Shown here one piece after another: positions 33,919 to 41,702 of a stretch of DNA of 64,000 nt. This DNA comes from Oscillospiraceae bacterium. GTDB lineage: Bacteria; Bacillota; Clostridia; Oscillospirales; CAG-272. A model generated the notes under the pieces. That model saw only the letters and a program-made list of their open reading frames with translations, had not been told where the DNA came from and searched no databases. The translations under genes and the position numbers were made by a program. Numbering within the stretch: position 1 is the stretch's first letter; each line of letters starts with the position of its first letter. The DNA is taken from NCBI GenBank assembly GCA_015064415.1, contig SVSG01000005.1:47503-111502 (forward strand), written 5' to 3'.

Positions 33919-35884
33919 GGTCGACCTCCTTTCGTTTCGCCGCTTTCTTTCTGTGCTTTTCCTTCAAACGATATTCAAACTCTGCGCACGCGTCGCTTTG
34001 CTCGATCTCTTCCTCTTCGCCACGGTTGCTTCTGCGCACGCGCGCGTCCGCGGTCACGATAGAGATTAATATGAAGAAAAGCAACAGTGCCACGGGATCC
34101 TGCCAGCAGGAGGTAAAAAACGAGATGGTGATCGCTCCCGTCACCATGGCGATACCGGAAACGGGTGCCACGGCGCTCTGCTCCTTCGGGGTATGCGGCA
34201 AAAGCGAGAAGCAATTTTGCAAGAGGAAGAAAAAGAGTACCGCAGGCAGCAGCATACCAAGCACGCCGCTTTCCAGCCATTGCTCCCACCAGAAATTCAA
34301 GCTTTCACTGACAGCACTGACAGAGCCGCCGGTATACATCACGCCGATGCGCTCCGCACCGTCGGCACCGACGCCGAAGAGCAAACGCATCACGCCGCCG
34401 TCCTCCCCGAAAAAGATCTTCATGGCCAATCCGGCGCCGGACAGCTCCACACCGTTGCGAAGGAAGGCAAAAAGTGCGGCGCGGTAGTGCGCGGGCAAAA
34501 AGAAGAGCGCGACGGGCACGGCAACAAGCCCCAGCACGAAATACGGGAAAAACGAGCGTTTGCAAAGCAAAAACAGCACCACGATCTCAAAAAGAATGGC
34601 CATCCATGCACCGGGCAACCACGTAAGCACCGTGGCCGCCAGCACAGCCATGCAGATAAAGCCCGCCGTCAAGCGGTGAGGGCTGTTTTTGGCACGGATA
34701 AACGCATGAAGCGAGAACGGGAAAACAAGCACCATGAAATAGGCAAACGTGACGTTCGACGCAAAGCCCGCGTGCACCTTTGTGCCCAGATCGATCATGT
34801 GAACGTCGCCCGTGCCCTGCACCGCGACCAGAAGTGCCACGGCAAATTGCAGCACGCCGATCAGTGCAACCACGGCGGCAGAGAAAAGCAATCCCCAGCG
34901 GCAACGCTTCAGCCAAAGCGGTGTGGAAAGAATGTTGACCGCGGGAAAATACACCATCATCAGAAGCGCGCAAAGAAATGCCCCCAGCATAGCAGAGCCG
35001 CCCGCGGCGGAAACGCCGGACAAAAGCGTAAGCAGCAAAAGCAGCAGCACCGCGAAATCCTGAATTTCCATGCGGAACGCCCGCGTGCCGCGCATCAGCT
35101 TAAACACGTAACCCGCAAAGGAAAGGAAAACGCCAAGCGCCAGCCACAACGCGCTGTAGGGCACGCTTTCAAGGAAAGGCGCAAACACCAGAAGCAACAG
35201 GATCCCCGCCTCGGGCGTGGTCAGCGTCAGCATCAGAAAAATGCAGACAAGAAGGGCACATAAGGGGTACAAGGGTCCCCAAACAGCCGTCAGAACGCCA
35301 AGCAGCATACCAAGCGAAATGGCGACCGTATACATACTTTTCCCCTTTTCGGGAATGTTTTTGATCTCATCGTCGGAAAGTCCCAGTGAGGTGTGCAGCA
35401 AAATGCCGATCAGCCGCCCCTTTGTCAGCATAAACGCCACGGAGCGGTCCGAAAACAGCAGCAAAATGCCGGGCAAGATCATGGCAAGCGCGAAAAAGAG
35501 CCGTGTGCCGTCCGGCGCGGCGTGCTGCCACACGCTGGCGATCAACCACGTGATCATGGCCGTATACACACCCAAGGTCAGGAAAAAGGCACCGAGCGTG
35601 CGCATGCTGCAACGGCAAAGTCCGTTGATCGTGCCGTATGCGGCACGGCGCAAAAGACTTTGATCCATGGCGCAGGCCACACGTCGCCGCATCGTACGGT
35701 ATCCAAGCTTTCCGCGCTTCCCGTGCATGGATCGCACAAGGGCGGTTTGATGGAAGTAGCAATCCGCTTTCTGATAGGAGGTAAACAAACGCCCCAGGGG
35801 ACCTGCGCCGATCGCATGGTACACACGCCCGGTCGCGGACGCGATCGCATGCCCGACACGCGAAAAAATATGATTTGAGCTCAC
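33899..35884 (-). CDS. Large polytopic membrane protein, O-antigen ligase/polymerase-like
   Basis: This 661-residue protein starts at GTG 35882-35884 after AGGAGGGG. A 100-residue cytoplasmic N-terminus is followed by about 12-14 membrane helices and a Lys/Glu-rich cytoplasmic tail (about 620-661). The long outer loop with GDVHMIDLGTKVHAGFASN and the later LLFGVGADGAERIG and SLNFWWEQWLESGVLGML resemble the O-antigen ligase/Wzy superfamily (WaaL/PF04932). It may polymerise or ligate a surface glycan, but no glycosyltransferases are nearby. It is 34 nt after trmD and overlaps the next gene. Confidence 0.65.
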   Translation of the reverse strand: MSSNHIFSRVGHAIASATGRVYHAIGAGPLGRLFTSYQKADCYFHQTALVRSMHGKRGKLGYRTMRRRVACAMDQSLLRRAAYGTINGLCRCSMRTLGAFFLTLGVYTAMITWLIASVWQHAAPDGTRLFFALAMILPGILLLFSDRSVAFMLTKGRLIGILLHTSLGLSDDEIKNIPEKGKSMYTVAISLGMLLGVLTAVWGPLYPLCALLVCIFLMLTLTTPEAGILLLLVFAPFLESVPYSALWLALGVFLSFAGYVFKLMRGTRAFRMEIQDFAVLLLLLLTLLSGVSAAGGSAMLGAFLCALLMMVYFPAVNILSTPLWLKRCRWGLLFSAAVVALIGVLQFAVALLVAVQGTGDVHMIDLGTKVHAGFASNVTFAYFMVLVFPFSLHAFIRAKNSPHRLTAGFICMAVLAATVLTWLPGAWMAILFEIVVLFLLCKRSFFPYFVLGLVAVPVALFFLPAHYRAALFAFLRNGVELSGAGLAMKIFFGEDGGVMRLLFGVGADGAERIGVMYTGGSVSAVSESLNFWWEQWLESGVLGMLLPAVLFFFLLQNCFSLLPHTPKEQSAVAPVSGIAMVTGAITISFFTSCWQDPVALLLFFILISIVTADARVRRSNRGEEEEIEQSDACAEFEYRLKEKHRKKAAKRKEVDHEQQNG

Positions 35885-35918
35885 GGTGATCCCCTCCTTT
35901 CACAAAAAACAGCAAGCA

Positions 35919-36602
35919 TCAGGACAGCAGATCCGGTCGCAGACGTGCGGTGATCTCCTTCGCCTGCTCCAGTCTCCATTTATCGATATTGGCATGATGG
36001 CCGGAAAGCAGCACCTCCGGCACAGTACGCCCGCGAAACTCCACGGGGCGCGTGTATTGCGGGTACTCCAGAAGTCCCGCACTGTGGCTTTCGTTTTCAT
36101 AGCATTCCGGTGCCGCCAGTACGCCGTCGCAAAGGCGCGCCACCGCATCCACCAGAATACACGCGGGGATCTCTCCCCCTGTCAGTACGTAATCGCCGAT
36201 CGAGATCTCCTCGTCCACGATCTCCTCGATGATGCGGGTGTCCACACCCTCGTAATGGCCGCAAAGCAATATCAGATGATCCAGCTCGGCAAGCTCCCGG
36301 GCCTTGGCCTGATCAAGCACCTTCCCGCGCGGAGAAAGATATACCACGCGACGGCGCGGCATCTCCCCCGCCATCTCCAGAATGGCCTGATAGCAATCGT
36401 AAATGGGCGGCGCCATCATCAGCATCCCCTTGCCGCCGCCGTAAGGCGTATCGTCCACGCGGTGATGCTTGTCCTTGGAATAATCCCTTATATTGTGCGA
36501 TCGCACCGTGATCGCACCGCTTTTTTGTGCGCGTCCGATCACGCTTTCCCCAAGCACGGTGTCTACAAGGCCGGGGAAAAGGGTCATGATATCAAATCTC
36601 AT
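35919..36602 (-). CDS. trmD: tRNA (guanine37-N1)-methyltransferase
   Basis: This 227-residue SPOUT methyltransferase makes m1G37 in tRNA and prevents frameshifting. RFDIMTLFPGLVD, DDTPYGGGKGMLM, LCGHYEGVDTR and SIGDYVLTGGE are the diagnostic TrmD blocks, the last forming the trefoil-knot SAM site. The length is near the usual 230-250. It begins inside the rimM stop (ATGA). The usual neighbours rpsP and rplS are absent, so the conserved rpsP-rimM-trmD-rplS operon has been broken up here. Confidence 0.97.
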   Translation of the reverse strand: MRFDIMTLFPGLVDTVLGESVIGRAQKSGAITVRSHNIRDYSKDKHHRVDDTPYGGGKGMLMMAPPIYDCYQAILEMAGEMPRRRVVYLSPRGKVLDQAKARELAELDHLILLCGHYEGVDTRIIEEIVDEEISIGDYVLTGGEIPACILVDAVARLCDGVLAAPECYENESHSAGLLEYPQYTRPVEFRGRTVPEVLLSGHHANIDKWRLEQAKEITARLRPDLLS

Positions 36603-37108
36603 TGCTCGAACATCCCTTCGATCGGGGAAAGGTATATCCCTTCCTCGCTCACGCGCTTCACAAACTCCTCAACCACGGGCACCATTGCTTCCCCCTTCGG
36701 CGTGGTGATGACGTAAATATCGGTATGTGCGGGGTGAATGACGTCCTTGAGGACGCCGAGCTTGTCCCCCGTGTTCACGTCGAATACGGGCAGCCCGATC
36801 ATTTCCGCGATCAGCATACAGCCCTCGGGCAAGCGCAGATCCTCGCGGCGGGCATAAACCACCGTGCCGCGCAAAAGGTCGGCCGCCTCCATCGTGTCCA
36901 CGCCCTCCAGCGTGGCGTACACCATGTTGCGCGAAACTGCCGTTTTTTGCAGCGAGACGCGACGGTAAGCACCGTTATTTTTCAAGTACAGCGCAGGAAG
37001 CCCTGCAAGCACCTCGGGGGTGTCACACCAGCTTTCGATCTTCACACCGCCGTGACAGCCGTGTGTGGTGACGATTTTTCCGCATTCGGGATAGGCGATC
37101 TTTGCCAT
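36599..37108 (-). CDS. rimM: Ribosome maturation factor RimM
   Basis: This 169-residue factor assists assembly of the 30S head around S19. The N-terminal domain begins CGKIVTTHGCHGGVKIES, matching the RimM GxIxxxHGxxGxVKV pattern, and the C-terminal PRC-barrel contains MIGLPVFDVNTGDKLGVLKDV. The ATG at 37106-37108 is chosen because AAGGAG stands five nt upstream; an upstream GTG is also in frame. It heads a transcription unit through trmD, the ligase-like protein and the two DUF4330 genes, with an extended -10 promoter at 37139-37167. Confidence 0.94.
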   Translation of the reverse strand: MAKIAYPECGKIVTTHGCHGGVKIESWCDTPEVLAGLPALYLKNNGAYRRVSLQKTAVSRNMVYATLEGVDTMEAADLLRGTVVYARREDLRLPEGCMLIAEMIGLPVFDVNTGDKLGVLKDVIHPAHTDIYVITTPKGEAMVPVVEEFVKRVSEEGIYLSPIEGMFEQ

Positions 37109-37138
37109 AAGCACTCCTTAAAATGTTATTCAAAGATT

Positions 37139-37167
37139 ATTATATCATACTTGCCGTTTTTTTTCAA
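37139..37167 (-). promoter_or_regulatory. Promoter for rimM-trmD operon
   Basis: On the minus strand TTGAAA (37162-37167) and TATAAT (37139-37144) are 17 nt apart, with TGA immediately before TATAAT giving an extended -10. It is divergent from the yajC promoter. Confidence 0.85.
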
Positions 37168-37235
37168 CAGGTTTACGGATTTTTGTGTGCAAAGCACAAG
37201 AAAGTGCGTTTTCGGAAAATTTTACATTTTTTCTA

Positions 37236-37264
37236 TTGCTTTTTATGTAAAAAGCGGGTATAAT
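37236..37264 (+). promoter_or_regulatory. Probable promoter for yajC
   Basis: TATAAT (37259-37264) is perfect; the best-spaced -35 (37236-37241, TTGCTT) keeps only TTG, at 17 nt. The yajC start lies 45 nt downstream. Confidence 0.6.
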
Positions 37265-37308
37265 TGTTATATTATGTGCCGTCTGGCATTTTTTAAGGAG
37301 GATAAAAT

Positions 37309-37668
37309 ATGTTTTCCGTAACCCTTTCGACGGCCGCCAACGGTGGCGGCGGTTGGCTTTCCATCGCTCTGATGGTCGTGCTTTTCATCGGCGTTTTCTA
37401 CTTCTTCGGCATCCGTCCGCAGAAAAAGCAGGAAAAAGAAGCCGCTGACATGCGCAACAGCCTGATGGTCGGCGACGAGATCACCACCATCGGCGGCATC
37501 ATCGGCAAGATCGTCAGTCTCAAGGAGGAGACTATGGTCATCGAGACCACGCGCGATCACACCCGCATCCGCCTTTTGAAATCCGCCGTTCGCTCGGTTG
37601 ACGTCCGCGTGGAGGAAACGCGCGCCCCCAAGGCGACCGAGGAAGAAAACAAAACCGAAAAAGACTGA
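37309..37668 (+). CDS. yajC: Preprotein translocase subunit YajC
   Basis: This 119-residue protein has one N-terminal membrane helix (LSIALMVVLFIGVFYFFG, about 17-34) followed by IRPQKKQEKEAADMR and VGDEITTIGGIIGKIV, the YajC signature. It associates with SecDF and the Sec channel. The acidic C-terminal tail is longer than usual. A strong AAGGAGG site precedes the start. It leads a small membrane-protein unit. Confidence 0.94.
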   Translation: MFSVTLSTAANGGGGWLSIALMVVLFIGVFYFFGIRPQKKQEKEAADMRNSLMVGDEITTIGGIIGKIVSLKEETMVIETTRDHTRIRLLKSAVRSVDVRVEETRAPKATEEENKTEKD

Positions 37669-37725
37669 TATTTCCGCTCTCCCCCGCATATGTTTTCATA
37701 CAACGTATGTCGAAGGAGGAGAAAG

Positions 37726-38181
37726 ATGCTTCATTCCCGTCACAGGGCAGCGCACAAGCGCTTTGCCAAAGAAAAGGAACACCCCCAAAGCTTTTCCGCT
37801 CTGCTAAAAAGTGTGCTTTGCGCACTGCCGCTTACGGTGCTTTCGGGGGCGTTGCTTTTACTCGTCACCACCGCCGTTTTGCTGAATACGGCCGATCCCG
37901 ATCACTATCACGTGCCCGCAGGGATGCTGCTATCATATCTCACGGCCGCCATCGGCGGTATGCTGGCCACTCTTTTTTACGGTCGCCGCTCCCCCGCTTT
38001 GTGCGGTTTTTTCGAGGGCGTATGCCTGTTTTTGTTACTTTCCGTCCCTGCGCTCTTTCTCAAAAGTGCGGACGGTAACGCCGCGCTTTCCCTTCTGTAC
38101 CGCGTGCTGATCTTCCCCGCGTCGCTGGTGGGGGCATACCTCGGAAGCAGAAAAAAGACACGGCGCGGACGCCGTTTTTAA
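37726..38181 (+). CDS. TIGR04086-type membrane protein
   Basis: This 151-residue protein has a basic N-terminus and four membrane helices, with LSYLTAAIGGMLATLFYGRR in the second pair. Size, topology and position just after yajC fit the TIGR04086 family of Clostridia. That family is often near the SCIFF peptide genes scfA/scfB, but neither is visible here. The ATG at 37726 has AAGGAGGA six nt upstream. Function is unknown. Confidence 0.7.
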   Translation: MLHSRHRAAHKRFAKEKEHPQSFSALLKSVLCALPLTVLSGALLLLVTTAVLLNTADPDHYHVPAGMLLSYLTAAIGGMLATLFYGRRSPALCGFFEGVCLFLLLSVPALFLKSADGNAALSLLYRVLIFPASLVGAYLGSRKKTRRGRRF

Positions 38182-38219
38182 CGCGCATCACCAATTTTTA
38201 ACATAAAGGAGAAGAAAAA

Positions 38220-38513
38220 ATGATCGCCACTTTGGTTTTTGTTGACGTCAAGCCCGAGAACGTGGAGGCCTTCCGCGCCATCACGGTCTACAATCACGAT
38301 AACACCCGCAAGGAGCCCGGCAACGTCCGTTTCGACGTGCTGCAAAGCAACGATGACCCCACCAAGTTCACCCTGATCGAGGTTTTTGAGAGTGAGGATG
38401 CCGCAAAGTTCCACAAAACCACCGCACACTATCTCCGTTGGAGAGACGAGGTGGCACCCTACATGGCTTCCCCCAGAAAAGCCATCCACAATACCCCCGT
38501 TGCCTTCGATTAA
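38220..38513 (+). CDS. ABM-family (antibiotic biosynthesis monooxygenase-like) protein
   Basis: This 97-residue protein has the ferredoxin-like dimeric alpha/beta barrel pattern of the ABM family. VKPENVEAFRAIT, then NVRFDVLQSNDDPTKFTLIE, then AKFHKTTAHYLRW (His-x-x-x-x-H segment) correspond to the YgiN/LsrG quinol monooxygenase layout. These cofactor-free enzymes oxidise quinones or isomerise small metabolites; the substrate cannot be told. It follows the TIGR04086 gene by 38 nt with an AAAGGAG site and ends at the terminator 38528. Confidence 0.85.
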   Translation: MIATLVFVDVKPENVEAFRAITVYNHDNTRKEPGNVRFDVLQSNDDPTKFTLIEVFESEDAAKFHKTTAHYLRWRDEVAPYMASPRKAIHNTPVAFD

Positions 38514-38527
38514 TGCCACAACGGTAT

Positions 38528-38555
38528 AAAAAAACCGCCTCTCGGCGGTTTTTTT
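38528..38555. terminator. Bidirectional terminator between ABM gene and rlmA
   Basis: Seven A, a 5-bp GC stem (CCGCC/GGCGG) with loop TCTC, and seven T. It separates the plus-strand yajC unit from the minus-strand rlmA gene. Confidence 0.9.
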
Positions 38556-38577
38556 ATTTCCTTTTATCAGCGTGCGC

Positions 38578-39399
38578 TCAAAGCTTTTTGTAAACGGAAA
38601 ACTCCACGTCAACGTCCACGTCAAGGCGCTCCCTTTGCGAAAGACGCTGTATGCCCTCCTTTGAGGTGCGATAAAAATACGGCGTCATGGCAAACAGGTG
38701 CTGCAAGGTGTCGTGGTCCGCCGAAAAGGTATACCGTACACGACTTTCCATGACGTTTTCCATCTTTTGCGGCGCGTCCGCGCGCGGCGCGTTGCGATAC
38801 GGCACGTCATACAGCACACGCTTGAGCGAGAAAAGATGCTCGGGGCCTGCCCCTGCGAGAAGCAAAATGCCACCCGGCTTCAAAACGCGCAAAAACTCCT
38901 CTTCTGCGACCGGCGCAAACAAGCTGACCACCGCATCAAGGGAGGCGTCTGCCACGGGCAGATCAAAAATGCCCGCAACGGCAAAAAACGCGTCTGCGCC
39001 CTCACGTATGCCGCTTTTTGCCGCATGCGTGATGCCTCTTTTGGACAGATCCACGCCAAACACCTTCATCCCCTCACGGGACATTTTCAACGAGTAATAC
39101 CCCTCGCCGCATCCGGCGTCCAGCACCGTTCCCTGTGGAATGTGAGTCTGCAAAATGCGGCAAAGCTCGCGCGCCACCTCACCGTAATGCTCCCCGTTCA
39201 AAAACGCGGTACGCGCGGTGATCAGCGCGGCATCGTCACCGCCACCCGAGGCCTTGGAGGGAGCCAGATTCACATACCCTGCCTTGGAAAAATCATAGCA
39301 GTGTCGCCTTGCGCCAAGGCAAAAAAGCCCGTTCCCTTCGCGCATCATTTTCGCCCCGCACACGGGGCACTTCAAAATCTCTTCCCACCAGCTTGCCAT
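38578..39399 (-). CDS. 23S rRNA (guanine-N1)-methyltransferase RlmA-like
   Basis: This 273-residue protein has an N-terminal zinc finger (CPVCGAKMM...C...H at about 11-35) and DFSKAGYVNLAPSK, then the SAM-binding motif VLDAGCGEGYYS and PVAEEEFLRVLKPGG. These together define the RlmA group that methylates G745 (RlmAI) or G748 (RlmAII, tylosin resistance) of 23S rRNA. Which base is modified cannot be told from sequence alone. The start at 39397-39399 has AAGGAG eight nt upstream. It is a single-gene unit with a promoter at 39428. Confidence 0.88.
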   Translation of the reverse strand: MASWWEEILKCPVCGAKMMREGNGLFCLGARRHCYDFSKAGYVNLAPSKASGGGDDAALITARTAFLNGEHYGEVARELCRILQTHIPQGTVLDAGCGEGYYSLKMSREGMKVFGVDLSKRGITHAAKSGIREGADAFFAVAGIFDLPVADASLDAVVSLFAPVAEEEFLRVLKPGGILLLAGAGPEHLFSLKRVLYDVPYRNAPRADAPQKMENVMESRVRYTFSADHDTLQHLFAMTPYFYRTSKEGIQRLSQRERLDVDVDVEFSVYKKL

Positions 39400-39427
39400 A
39401 GCACGTTCTCCTTTTGATAATGGCTTT

Positions 39428-39456
39428 ATTTTATCACATTTCCCCACCGTTTGCAA
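39428..39456 (-). promoter_or_regulatory. Probable promoter for the rlmA-like gene
   Basis: On the minus strand TTGCAA (39451-39456) and TAAAAT (39428-39433) are 17 nt apart, with TGA before the -10. It starts immediately after the terminator of the two-component operon. Confidence 0.65.
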
Positions 39457-39465
39457 GTACCTCTG

Positions 39466-39504
39466 AAAAAAGCCCGCCTTCTTTGCCGAAAGCGGGCTTT
39501 TTTT
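39466..39504 (-). terminator. Terminator of the two-component operon
   Basis: GCCCGC (39472-39477) pairs with GCGGGC (39492-39497), extended by A/T pairs on both sides, with a 14-nt loop. The U-run for the minus strand is six T. The outer T-run overlaps the histidine kinase stop codon at 39503. Confidence 0.85.
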
Positions 39505-40996
39505 ATCCTTCTTTTTTGATGACCGGGAGCTCAAACCAGAACACGCTTCCCGTTCCCACAGCGCTTTCCACGCCGTAAGAGGCCTTGTGTGCCTCCATCA
39601 CATTTTTCACGATCGAAAGCCCCAAGCCCGTTCCCATGACGGCGCAACGGTGCTCGCGGTCCACGCGATAGTAGCGATCCCAGATCTCGGGGATCTGCTC
39701 GGGAGGAATGCCCTCTCCGTCATCGGCCACTGCCAGACGTACCACGCCGTCTTTGACGGTCTGCGTCACAAGCACGCGATGGCTCTCTCCCGTGTAGTTC
39801 ACGGCGTTGCCGACAAGATTATACAGAACCTGCAGGATCATCGTGCGATCCGCCTCCACAAAGACGGGGTTTTCCTCCACCACCGATTCGATGCGATATC
39901 CCTTGTGTTTGATCAGCGTATCGTATCTGTCCAACGCATCGTGTAAAAGCTCCGTCAGATCGAACACCGCAAGCTTTGGCTTCGTGGTGCCCGCTTGCAG
40001 CTTGGACAGATCCAGCAGATCGTTCACAAGATCGGAAAGGCGGGTGGTCTCATCGATCACGGCCTGAATATTTTCGGGAGAGTTTTCGCCCGGAATATCC
40101 CGCATCATCTCGCTGTACCCCTTGATCATCGTCAAGGGTGTGCGCAGATCGTGCGAAATATTGGCAATCAGCTCACGCTGCAATCTGCCCGTGGCACCGA
40201 TCTCCTTGGCGGCAAAGGAAAGTGCATCCGCCAGCTCCTGCACCTCGCGGTAGGCATCTCGCTCGGAAAAATCAACCTTAAATTCTCCCCCCGCAAGCTT
40301 TTCCGCCTTCTGCGTGATCTGCACCAGCGGCTTTGCCACGATGTGAGAGAGCAACAGCGCCAGCAAAAACGCACAGCAAAGCAGCGCGCCCGCGATCCAC
40401 ACGAATTGCATCTGCAGCGTGCGCACGGTGGCGTCCACCGGCATCAGCTCGCAATCCAGCAGCATGACGTATTCCACGCCATTCCCCTCCACGATCCGCA
40501 CGTGAATGGCATTGACGGAGGAACCTTTTTTCGGGAAGCCGGGAAAGCGCCCCTCCCCCTCTGCTTCACTCTCATCGTTGAATTCAAAGCGCTTGTTGTA
40601 GGTGCCGCCGTTTTGCTTGGCATCGGCATAAAGCTCCTCCAGCGTTTGCGCGTTGACGTGGTGAATGATGCAATCCGAGGTCGCGTCGGCACTTGCCAGA
40701 AGTCTGCCGTGCTCTTCCTCCAGTGCGATCACCAAAATGCAAATGTTTTTTTCCTTTGCATATTTGGCGATGGCGTTGCGCGCATCCTCCGCGGCGACGT
40801 ATTCCTTCAGCTCGTCCGCGCTTTTTTTCAGATCGGAAAACTTTTCCTTTTCATAAAAGGTGGAAAGCAGGCAGACCTGAAAGATCCAGATGGAGACCAG
40901 GATCAGAATCGTAAATAAGGCAAGACAGGCAAAAAGCCACCATCGAATGCCGACTCTTCCCCGTCTTTCCTTTTTCGTTCGCGCAGCACGGCTCAT
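39503..40996 (-). CDS. Two-component sensor histidine kinase
   Basis: This 497-residue membrane kinase has two transmembrane helices (about 19-42 and 200-218) around an extracytoplasmic sensor domain of about 155 residues. A HAMP segment (about 219-270) is followed by HisKA with NISHDLRTPLTMI (phosphorylated His282) and HATPase_c with N (NLVGNAVNYTG), G1 (DDGEGIP) and G2 (GTGLGLSIV) boxes. The ligand is unknown. It overlaps the response regulator gene by 4 nt; an HtrA protease is directly upstream, suggesting an envelope-stress theme. Confidence 0.94.
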   Translation of the reverse strand: MSRAARTKKERRGRVGIRWWLFACLALFTILILVSIWIFQVCLLSTFYEKEKFSDLKKSADELKEYVAAEDARNAIAKYAKEKNICILVIALEEEHGRLLASADATSDCIIHHVNAQTLEELYADAKQNGGTYNKRFEFNDESEAEGEGRFPGFPKKGSSVNAIHVRIVEGNGVEYVMLLDCELMPVDATVRTLQMQFVWIAGALLCCAFLLALLLSHIVAKPLVQITQKAEKLAGGEFKVDFSERDAYREVQELADALSFAAKEIGATGRLQRELIANISHDLRTPLTMIKGYSEMMRDIPGENSPENIQAVIDETTRLSDLVNDLLDLSKLQAGTTKPKLAVFDLTELLHDALDRYDTLIKHKGYRIESVVEENPVFVEADRTMILQVLYNLVGNAVNYTGESHRVLVTQTVKDGVVRLAVADDGEGIPPEQIPEIWDRYYRVDREHRCAVMGTGLGLSIVKNVMEAHKASYGVESAVGTGSVFWFELPVIKKEG

Positions 40997-41685
40997 TTTT
41001 TCTCTTCAAAGCGATAACCGACGCCGCGCAGCGTCACGATATAATCGCTGTATTTTCCCAAGCTTTTGCGAAGCAGCTTGATATGCGTGTCCAGCGTGCG
41101 GGCGTCTCCGTAAAAATCGTATCCCCACACCTCGCTGATCAGCGTTTCGCGCTTCAGTGCCACGTTGCGATTGCGCAACAGATAGAAAAACAGCTCGTAC
41201 TCCTTGGGGGACATTTCCACACGCGCACCGTCCACGTAAACGATGCGCGCCGTAAGGTCTGCCTTAAGACCGCCGTTGTCAAACTCCAGCACTTGATTTT
41301 GCTGTGCGGCCACGGCTGCGGTATGCTTGGTGCGCTTCATCACTGCTTCCACGCGCAAAAGCAGTTCGCGCGGGGAAAAGGGCTTGACCACGTAATCATC
41401 CGCGCCGGATTCAAAGCCGTTGATCTTATCGTACTCTTCGCCTCTCGCGGAGAGCATGATGATCGGCGTTTGCGAGCTCTTGCGGATCTCGCGGCAAGCG
41501 GAAAAGCCATCCAGCTCCGGCATCATGATATCCAGAATAATGATGTCGAATTTCTCTTTTCGGCTCAGGCGAACGGCCTCCATGCCATCCCCTGCTTCCG
41601 TTACGGTATGCCCTTCAAATTCCGCATATTTGCGGATGATCGATCTGATACGGGCCTCATCGTCCACAACCAAAATATGATACAT
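40993..41685 (-). CDS. OmpR/PhoB-family response regulator
   Basis: This 230-residue regulator has a receiver domain with acidic pocket VVDDE, phospho-acceptor Asp52 (LDIMMPELDG) and Lys101 (VVKPF). The C-terminal winged helix shows MSPKEYELFFYLLRN, VWGYDFYGDARTLDTHI and VTLRGVGYRFE. It is the cognate partner of the kinase that begins within its stop codon. An AAAGGTGGG site precedes the ATG at 41685. Its regulon cannot be inferred, although htrA lies 17 nt upstream in the same direction. Confidence 0.95.
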   Translation of the reverse strand: MYHILVVDDEARIRSIIRKYAEFEGHTVTEAGDGMEAVRLSRKEKFDIIILDIMMPELDGFSACREIRKSSQTPIIMLSARGEEYDKINGFESGADDYVVKPFSPRELLLRVEAVMKRTKHTAAVAAQQNQVLEFDNGGLKADLTARIVYVDGARVEMSPKEYELFFYLLRNRNVALKRETLISEVWGYDFYGDARTLDTHIKLLRKSLGKYSDYIVTLRGVGYRFEEKK

Positions 41686-41702
41686 TCTAAGCCCACCTTT
41701 CT

